Part shown: positions 1 through 6,343 of the stretch, piece by piece
How positions within the stretch are numbered: position 1 is the first letter of the stretch
How the letters are laid out: each line of letters starts with the position of its first letter
Source of the DNA: Thermoanaerobaculales bacterium
GTDB lineage: Bacteria > Acidobacteriota > Thermoanaerobaculia > Thermoanaerobaculales > Sulfomarinibacteraceae
Direction of reading: 5' to 3'
Assembly (NCBI GenBank): GCA_029932545.1
Contig: JAOZPW010000066.1
Coordinates: forward strand, 463-9,093
DNA length: 8,631 nt
Made by a program: the position numbers and the translations under genes
Notes under the pieces: generated by a model
What the model was told of the DNA's origin: nothing
Seen by the model: only the letters and a program-made list of their open reading frames with translations
Databases searched by the model: none

Positions 1-1
1 C

Positions 2-1414
2 AGTCTGCGGTGGCGGGCGCCAGCTCACGACAACACAAAGGAATCGCCGAAGGCTCATTTTGTTCTGGAGCCGACGGCGGACCAACAGATTTCCCGGTAC
101 CATTTTCTGCTAGATATCCGACCACCTCAATGTCTGGTTCAGGACCTCGAAAGCAAGAATGGAACCTACGTCAACCACCAGAGGATCCAGCGCCAACATC
201 TCAAGGATCTGGACGAGATCCGGGCCGGACAGACTGTTCTGCGGATTCGCATTCCCCAGTGGCACAACAAGACCGTCGAGGATGAAGACCCGGGCTCGGA
301 ACTCCCGGGGCAATCTCCTTCGGTGTTCGTCACTCAACGGGAGGCCCTCGAACCCCTGCTGGAGAGTACGCCCCCTGCGTCGAGCCGGGCTTTCCCCTGT
401 TACGGCTGCGACAGGGACCTCGGGCGCTGGGCTCATGCGGACGAATGGGCCAACGAACTTCCCGGTGCCCGCTACCTCTGCCCAACCTGCACGGCGGCAC
501 AGAAATCACCAAATATCACCAGGGATACTCTCGGGAACTATCGGATTCTCAGAGAGATCGGCCGTGGGGGTATGGGCGTGGTCTACAAGGCCGTACACGA
601 ACCGACCCGTCGATTGTGTGCGGTCAAGGAGATCCTCCCCGATGCGGCTGGAGATGAGAAAACCCTCAAACTCTTCGACCGGGAAATTGGCGTGCAGTCG
701 ATGGTGATCCACCCCAACCTGGCAAGGATTCTCGAGCGTGGCCGTGACGGCGACCGTTTGTTTTTTTCTATCGAGTATCTCGAGGGGGGTGATGCCCACA
801 ATCTGGTGTCCGAAATCTTCAGGGGTCCGGTCAATCCCCGCCTGGCCTCGCTCATCACATGCGACGTTCTCAGGGGGCTTCAGGCCCTTCATGACTACGG
901 TTTCGTACACCGTGATCTCAAACCCAGAAATCTGCTACTGAGTCGGGCTCATGACGATCCCATGATGTCGGCCAAAATCACAGACTATGGACTGGCAAAG
1001 TCCTTCGAGGAGGCCGGAAATTCAATGTTCGACTTTACGCGGGTTGGGGAGGTTGCCGGCTCGATGATGTTCATGGCCCCGGAGCAGATTCTCGACTACC
1101 GTTTTGTCAAACCGCCAGCCGATGTCTACTCCGTCGGTGTCAGCCTATACTTCTTGCTGACAAGGAAGTTTTCCATCGACTTCCCTGGCGCGCCCTCCCC
1201 TGGAGGCAAAGGGCAGAAACAGGCGCGACACCCAATCCACGCAATGATCGAAGACCAGCCGATTCCAATCCTCCAACGCCGGCCGGAACTTTCACCCGAA
1301 CTCGCCAAGGTGGTCGACAAGGCCGTTCAAAAAGACATTGGTCTGAGGTATTCAACCGCTGATCAGTTTCTGGAGGCGCTGGAAGCTGCCCTCCCCGGAA
1401 TTCCAGCAGCATGA
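2..1414 (+). CDS. FHA domain / zinc-ribbon / serine-threonine protein kinase (5' end outside window)
   Basis: Soluble Hanks-type Ser/Thr kinase that probably docks to phosphothreonine partners. The frame is open to the left edge, giving 470 visible residues, and the true start lies outside. Visible residues 20-84 match an FHA domain: SRYHF (31-35), DLESKNGTYVN (48-58), then DEIRAGQTVLRI. The Gly-Arg that begins most FHA domains is not visible. A four-cysteine linker follows (CYGC at 133-136, CPTC at 160-163), probably a zinc ribbon. The kinase domain spans about 180-455: glycine loop GRGGMGVVY (187-195), ATP lysine K209, helix-C glutamate E228, HRDLKPRN with catalytic D305, DYG in place of DFG (metal-binding D328), and APE (359-361). 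The key residues are present, so it should be active. There is no transmembrane segment, and the protein ends just after the kinase fold. A GTG at base 323 could be taken as the start, but it would cut off the FHA domain. The stop codon overlaps the start of the next kinase gene, so the two are probably co-translated and work together. Confidence 0.93.
   Translation, partial: SLRWRAPAHDNTKESPKAHFVLEPTADQQISRYHFLLDIRPPQCLVQDLESKNGTYVNHQRIQRQHLKDLDEIRAGQTVLRIRIPQWHNKTVEDEDPGSELPGQSPSVFVTQREALEPLLESTPPASSRAFPCYGCDRDLGRWAHADEWANELPGARYLCPTCTAAQKSPNITRDTLGNYRILREIGRGGMGVVYKAVHEPTRRLCAVKEILPDAAGDEKTLKLFDREIGVQSMVIHPNLARILERGRDGDRLFFSIEYLEGGDAHNLVSEIFRGPVNPRLASLITCDVLRGLQALHDYGFVHRDLKPRNLLLSRAHDDPMMSAKITDYGLAKSFEEAGNSMFDFTRVGEVAGSMMFMAPEQILDYRFVKPPADVYSVGVSLYFLLTRKFSIDFPGAPSPGGKGQKQARHPIHAMIEDQPIPILQRRPELSPELAKVVDKAVQKDIGLRYSTADQFLEALEAALPGIPAA
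1411..1414 (+). other. ATGA stop-start overlap coupling the two kinase genes
   Basis: The TGA stop of the FHA-kinase (1412-1414) overlaps the ATG start of the WD40-kinase (1411-1413). Only a weak purine motif (GGA at 1397-1399) precedes this ATG, so the second gene probably depends on ribosomes finishing the first. Overlaps of this kind usually mean one transcript and matched protein amounts, as for physical partners. Confidence 0.85.
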
Positions 1415-4400
1415 CACCGGAGTGGGACGACCAGGTACCTGTCACCGAGGCAAGTCCTGACAGCCCTGCCCCCGCGACCGAAACCGGGCGTGGCGGCCTC
1501 ACTGCGAGAATCACCCCGCCTGGTTCGTTGTTATGGCAAAGCGGTGAGGTCATCGACGGGCGGTACGAGGTCCGTGAGGTTCGACGAGGGGGCATGGGTG
1601 AAGTCTATTTCGTTTTCGACCGTGCCCTGGCCCTTAATCTGGCCGTCAAGACGCCCCTGCCCAAGACACTGGCCACCCAAAGCGGCCGGCTTCGCTTCCT
1701 GAGAGAGGCCGAGGCCTGGATCGGTCTTGGCCTCCATGTCAACATCTGCGCTGCCTATTACGTTCGGGAGTTGGGTGGTGTTGCCAGGCTGTTTATCGAG
1801 CTGATCGACGGAGGCGGACTTGACGAGTGGATCAGAAATGACCGATCCGGAGACATCTCTCAACGCCTTGACCTGGCAATTCAAGTGGCCTCGGGAATGC
1901 AACACGCCCACACTTTTGGCTGGACTGACGACACCGGAACCGAGCACCGGGGCCTTGCCCACCGGGACCTCAAGCCCGCCAACATTCTGGTCGGATCGGA
2001 TGGTATCGCCAGGGTGACTGATTTCGGTCTGGTCGGCCGGGGATTCACGACCGAAGAGCCCACCGGGTTGGAAAGTGATGATCTCCGAGCTGAACTGGAG
2101 CCAGTTGACGGAATTTGGAAGACCGTGACTTTGGGGGGTGGCGTCATGGGTACTCCGCCGTACATGCCCCCGGAACAGTGGGGAGGCGGCCACGGCGCCG
2201 GTAAACCGGCGGATATTTATGCGTTTGGGTGCATTCTTTTCGAGCTGTTCTGCGGGCGACGCCCCTTTGTACTTTCGGATATTGATCGCAAGGCCCGTGC
2301 AGAACTCCAGCTCGCCCAATTGGAGGAACTCCACCGTCTTTCGCCTCCCCCCAACCCTCAAGAGCTCAACGACCAGATTGACGGTGATCTTGCAAATCTG
2401 ATGCTTCAGTGTCTGGAAAAGGATCCCTCGAAGAGACCGACCTCGTTTTCAGAGATCCGCCACCGATTGGTCGGTCTGTTCAATCGTCTGATCCCACTCC
2501 CTTACCACAGACCCAATCCCCAGGCGCATCAACTCCTCGCCGATGCGCTCAATAACCAGGGGGTGTCCTACGCCACTCTCGGCCAACCCAAGAGGGCGGA
2601 ACAGGCGTGGAAAGACGCGCTTGCAAACGACCCTCACCATATCGAAGCGACGTTCAATCTGGCCTTCTTTCGATGGCAAACACGTGGTGCCGGAGATACG
2701 GAAACGCTGGCTCGGATGGAGGAGATTCTCAGGAGTGATGCGGCCGGATGGAAAGCTCGGCACCTCGCCGGGAAACTGTGCCTGGCCGTTGGTGATTGGC
2801 AGAAGGCGGTCGAACACCTCGAGGAAGCCCATCGGAACTCCAACGGTTTGCCGGAGGTTGCTCGCGACTACGCAGTGGCTCTTTGCAGCCGTGGGATCTT
2901 CCAGGATCAGACCGCAAACTCACAGGAAACCGTTGACATTCTGGCCAGTTGTGGCGGCCCTCTTCGGTTCGATCCCTTGCTGTTGACAACCTACGCTCTG
3001 GCTATGCGGGATCTCGGACAAGAATCCAAAGCGGCCGGCCTCTACAAAGAGGCACGCCGCCACGATCCAAGTCTCCCTCTCGATCTCCAGCAAGGCGCCC
3101 GCCACCTGATTCCGGCTTTCAGCTTCGTCAATCGTCTCCAGGGCTTTTCCGGAAGAGTGCTCAAGCTCACCATCGATCCCTCGGGCCAAACGGCAGCAAC
3201 TGTGCTTCAGGACGGCGCCATCTGTATATGGAATACGAAGAATCGTGAGATCGAACGGATCTTGCGATCTCGGGGTGATCGTCCACGCTGTTTGGCGCTC
3301 TCACCGGACGGTGGTCATCTTCTATCGACCTCCGAAGGTGATCCTGTCATCGTCTGGAATACCGAAACCGGGATCTCAAGTCACCGACTTCAGGCCCACT
3401 CGGGCTTTCTCAACGCGCTGAAAATCACTGGGGACGGTCGGCGGATCATAGGGGTCGGGACGACCGGCAAACTCAACGTATGGAACTTTGAGAGTCGCTC
3501 ACTGATCAACGTCCATTCAATTCACACCAGTTTTCTGACTGATCTGGCCCTGTCCGCCGATTGCAGAACGGCGATCACTGGGGGCAGTGGCGGCAAGGTG
3601 CTTGTGGTTGACCTTGATGACGGTGAGATCCTCTCAAGACCTGAACGGCATCTCCTTGACGTCAGTGCGGTCACCATATCTCAAGGGGGACGGATTGCCC
3701 TTTCCGGTGACGAGGGCGGCGAGATTCGCGTATGGGATCTCTCTGAAGGGCGTCTTCAGAGGTGTCTCAACGGTCACAAGGGCAGCATTCGCCATCTCGC
3801 CATCGACACCAGTTCTTCAACGTGCCTCTCGACAGACTCAAAGGGTTCACTCCGGCTTTGGGACCTCGAGACCGGCGGTTTGCGCGCCTGTATCACCTTG
3901 GGGGAAGACGCACACGCCGCGACGGCAACACCGGACCGGCACACCGTCCTTGTTGCACACGGTCCGGCCGGTCTTTCGCATTTCGATTTCGCAGCAGCGC
4001 CTCAATCCATGCTGACGTGGGCCGTGGCTTCGCCCGTGACAGTCCGTGAGGCCGAGGCCCGTGCCGAGGGATTTGCCGCCCATCTGACCAAGGCTCGAAC
4101 ACTGTTGTCCACAGGGCACACTGCCGGCGCCATCACCGAGATCAATAGTGCCCGATCAATCCCGGGATACGCCCGGCACGAGGAGGCACTCAGCCTTACC
4201 GCTTCCGCCGGCCGCGCCTCCCCAAGGGATGGGCTCATGGGGGCATGGCCCGAAGAGGTCTTCACCAACCATCAGGCGAAGGTCAACAGCGCCTGCATAC
4301 ACCCGTCAGGAGAGAACGTCCTGAGCGTGGGCGCCGATCGGCGTGTACTCCTGTGGCAGTTGCACACCGGCACGGTCGTCCGCTCATTCGAACCGGTAAA

Positions 4401-6222
4401 AACCCCGGATTTGGCTGCTGTCTTTCTCCCCGAAACGGGTCACTACGCCACAGCCGGGCTGGAGAACGTTGTTCACCTGTGGGATCTCAGTAGCGACACC
4501 GCTGTCCAGATCTTCGAGGGACACCAGGCTCAAATCAACGACCTCGCCGCCGCCGGCAGCCTGGTTCTCAGTGGATCTTCAGACCACACTGTCCGGGTAT
4601 GGGACGCCCAAACCGGAGTCTGTCTCCAGGTCTTCGACGGTCACACCGGTGAGATCCTTGCCGTAGCCATCTCTCCTGACGCACAGATGTGCGCCTCAAG
4701 CGGAGAGGACCAACTCCTCCTGTGGGACCCCCTGACAGGACTGGACCTCTTCGCTCTCGCCGGTCACGATGAATCGCCTTCCGCCATCGCCTGGTCCGAT
4801 GACGGCAGGACACTCCTTTCAGGCGCTCGAGACGGCCAACTTCGATTGTGGGACGTCAGCAACGGTCACTGCCTCCGAACAGTCGAGGTTGACCAGGGTG
4901 TCGCATCAGTGGCCCTGTCACCTGATGATCGATACGCCTTGACGGGAGGTCTTGAAGGGGCCGTTCAACTCTGGGATATCCGATCACGGCAGTGTTTGAG
5001 GACCTTCGACGGTCACGTCGGTTCGGTACCATCGGTGGCCTTTACGCCGGACGGACAACGCTGTCTTTCCACCGGTGAAGACGGTACCGTCCGCCTCTGG
5101 TACCTCGACTGGCACACGACCCCTGAGCAAGGGAACGACTGGAGCGAACAGGCCAGACCCTACCTTGAGATCTTTCTCTCTCGGCATTCCCGCGGGTCGG
5201 ACGGACCGAAATGGGGAGACAAGGATTTTCGACATCTGCTCGACGATCTTGCCAGGCGACGCCTCGGTCAATTAAGGCCTGATGACGTGCTCCTCAACCT
5301 CGAAAAGATGGCGGCTGACTGGAGCGATCGAGACATCAGCGCCACCTCAATGACCCGGCTCATTCGGCCTCAGCGTCCGGTGTCAGCCACCCGGCGGAAA
5401 AGAGCCAAGAAAAAGCTGCTTTGGAGAGTGACGACAGGCTTCGCACTCTTGATCTTGATCCTGGTCATCAACGCTATGGTGTCGTCAACCCGGCTCAGCA
5501 TCTCACCTGAGCGAGATGCCGACGTTCGGCGGTCGGCCCTCGAGGCCCGCATACCTTATGGGATCAATCTCGGTGCTGCCACGGCCTGCGATAAGGGAGG
5601 TTTTCGGTACTACCTGGAGACTTTCATCGAAGGCACCGAGGAGCCGTTCGAAATCGACACCGCTGCCCGGTGTCTTGTGCAACTGCAGGATTCTCGAACC
5701 GTTATGCCTCTCCTCGATCTCCTGCGCACCCATGATTCTTCCGGCACCTATGGTCGCGAACCGGACCTCAATCGAGTGCCGGTGTCCCTGGAGGATGTTC
5801 TCTCGATCCTGGTTCCCATAGGGGACATCGGCCGCCGAGAGTTGCAAGAAGCCCTGGTTGACGCCGACGAGAGCATTCGTCGAACGGCAGCCCGAGCATT
5901 AGCTGCAAATGGCAGCAAACGGGCCGTCCTGACGCTGTTGGAATCGGCCGGGGATCGAGAACCGATCGTTCGAATCGCCGTCTCCCAGACCCTTGAGACC
6001 ATCGTCACCACTGGTGTTATCGGCAAAGAGCGGGCCTTCGAGTTATTTGAACAGATGGCCGGGGACACTTTCCCGGAAGTCCGGACCAATGTCGCTCAGA
6101 GCCTTGGGATCTTCAGAGGTTCACGGCCGAGGCGTTTGCTCAAAACGCTGGTGCGGGATAGAGACCGTAACGTCGCCCACGCGGCGGAGACCACCTTGGC
6201 GGAGTTCGATGAGGCTCATTGA
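1411..6222 (+). CDS. Giant membrane-anchored serine/threonine kinase with TPR, two WD40 propellers and HEAT repeats
   Basis: Kinase-scaffold protein of 1603 residues. The kinase domain spans about 51-358: glycine loop RRGGMGEVY, K80, E99, HRDLKPAN (184-191), DFG (204-206) and PPE (253-255) in place of APE. TPR-like helices cover about 370-570. Two seven-bladed WD40 propellers lie at about 578-861 and 953-1235, with recurring GH and WD endings. They are joined by a helical linker (about 862-945). A DWSEQARPYLEIFL-type linker domain follows (about 1236-1305). Next come the basic stretch RRKRAKKK (1328-1335), one hydrophobic helix (about 1340-1357), and a tail (about 1370-1603) with HEAT repeats, clearest from 1470 on. 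Positive-inside topology puts residues 1-1335 in the cytoplasm and the tail outside. The ATG at 1411 is preferred because it overlaps the previous stop codon and precedes a Pro/Ser/Thr-rich leader; a weak GGA lies 11 bases upstream. The kinase has an 11-residue insert before HRD and a long activation loop. The substrate is unknown; the many repeats point to protein binding. Confidence 0.95.
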   Translation: MTPEWDDQVPVTEASPDSPAPATETGRGGLTARITPPGSLLWQSGEVIDGRYEVREVRRGGMGEVYFVFDRALALNLAVKTPLPKTLATQSGRLRFLREAEAWIGLGLHVNICAAYYVRELGGVARLFIELIDGGGLDEWIRNDRSGDISQRLDLAIQVASGMQHAHTFGWTDDTGTEHRGLAHRDLKPANILVGSDGIARVTDFGLVGRGFTTEEPTGLESDDLRAELEPVDGIWKTVTLGGGVMGTPPYMPPEQWGGGHGAGKPADIYAFGCILFELFCGRRPFVLSDIDRKARAELQLAQLEELHRLSPPPNPQELNDQIDGDLANLMLQCLEKDPSKRPTSFSEIRHRLVGLFNRLIPLPYHRPNPQAHQLLADALNNQGVSYATLGQPKRAEQAWKDALANDPHHIEATFNLAFFRWQTRGAGDTETLARMEEILRSDAAGWKARHLAGKLCLAVGDWQKAVEHLEEAHRNSNGLPEVARDYAVALCSRGIFQDQTANSQETVDILASCGGPLRFDPLLLTTYALAMRDLGQESKAAGLYKEARRHDPSLPLDLQQGARHLIPAFSFVNRLQGFSGRVLKLTIDPSGQTAATVLQDGAICIWNTKNREIERILRSRGDRPRCLALSPDGGHLLSTSEGDPVIVWNTETGISSHRLQAHSGFLNALKITGDGRRIIGVGTTGKLNVWNFESRSLINVHSIHTSFLTDLALSADCRTAITGGSGGKVLVVDLDDGEILSRPERHLLDVSAVTISQGGRIALSGDEGGEIRVWDLSEGRLQRCLNGHKGSIRHLAIDTSSSTCLSTDSKGSLRLWDLETGGLRACITLGEDAHAATATPDRHTVLVAHGPAGLSHFDFAAAPQSMLTWAVASPVTVREAEARAEGFAAHLTKARTLLSTGHTAGAITEINSARSIPGYARHEEALSLTASAGRASPRDGLMGAWPEEVFTNHQAKVNSACIHPSGENVLSVGADRRVLLWQLHTGTVVRSFEPVKTPDLAAVFLPETGHYATAGLENVVHLWDLSSDTAVQIFEGHQAQINDLAAAGSLVLSGSSDHTVRVWDAQTGVCLQVFDGHTGEILAVAISPDAQMCASSGEDQLLLWDPLTGLDLFALAGHDESPSAIAWSDDGRTLLSGARDGQLRLWDVSNGHCLRTVEVDQGVASVALSPDDRYALTGGLEGAVQLWDIRSRQCLRTFDGHVGSVPSVAFTPDGQRCLSTGEDGTVRLWYLDWHTTPEQGNDWSEQARPYLEIFLSRHSRGSDGPKWGDKDFRHLLDDLARRRLGQLRPDDVLLNLEKMAADWSDRDISATSMTRLIRPQRPVSATRRKRAKKKLLWRVTTGFALLILILVINAMVSSTRLSISPERDADVRRSALEARIPYGINLGAATACDKGGFRYYLETFIEGTEEPFEIDTAARCLVQLQDSRTVMPLLDLLRTHDSSGTYGREPDLNRVPVSLEDVLSILVPIGDIGRRELQEALVDADESIRRTAARALAANGSKRAVLTLLESAGDREPIVRIAVSQTLETIVTTGVIGKERAFELFEQMAGDTFPEVRTNVAQSLGIFRGSRPRRLLKTLVRDRDRNVAHAAETTLAEFDEAH

Positions 6223-6249
6223 AGGCCAACCCTGCGGAGCCGAAACCTC

Positions 6250-6264
6250 GATGGGCAACCCATC
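6250..6264. other. Short hairpin between convergent genes
   Basis: A perfect six-base inverted repeat, GATGGG and CCCATC, encloses a three-base CAA loop, 27 bases past the WD40-kinase stop codon. On neither strand does a T-run follow, so it is not a standard intrinsic terminator. It could still protect or mark the 3' end of the kinase mRNA, especially with the pyrimidine-rich tract that follows. A stem this short can arise by chance. Confidence 0.35.
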
Positions 6265-6272
6265 TGTGCGTT

Positions 6273-6314
6273 CTCCCCCTCCCCCCCGCTCCCCCTCTCC
6301 CCCTCTCCCCCTCT
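6273..6314. repeat. CTCCCCCT tandem repeat; predicted G-quadruplex on the minus strand
   Basis: Four perfect copies of the eight-base unit CTCCCCCT (6273-6280, 6289-6296, 6297-6304, 6305-6312) surround one degenerate copy containing seven Cs (6281-6288). The minus strand therefore has five G-runs of 5, 5, 5, 7 and 5 bases with loops of 3, 3, 3 and 1, which fits the usual G-quadruplex pattern very well. The tract sits in the 121-base gap (6223-6343) between convergent genes. It would lie in the 3' untranslated RNA of recD2 as a G-rich sequence, and in the kinase transcript as a C-rich, unstructured one of the kind Rho factor favours. A role in ending transcription from either side is plausible but inferred. 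The rest of the gap holds only the short hairpin; I see no gene in it. Confidence 0.8.
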
Positions 6315-6343
6315 GAACCTCACCTCGACTCTCTCTTGTATTA

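Noticed and set aside
323..1414. Kinase gene starting at the GTG at base 323
   Set aside because: It would discard an in-frame FHA domain that is open to the window edge, and no ribosome-binding site precedes this GTG.
1531..2361. 276-codon open frame on the minus strand opposite the large kinase domain
   Set aside because: Its translation shows no recognisable domain or motif, and it lies fully opposite a conserved kinase catalytic core; a typical shadow in G+C-rich coding DNA.
1411..6222. Assembly artefact or accidental fusion of several genes
   Set aside because: The frame is uninterrupted for 1603 codons, domain boundaries are natural, and the kinase-TPR-WD40 order with the DWSEQARPYLEIFL linker looks like a known type of bacterial protein.
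6250..6264. Rho-independent terminator
   Set aside because: The six-base stem with a three-base loop has no T-run after it on either strand, so I list it only as a hairpin.
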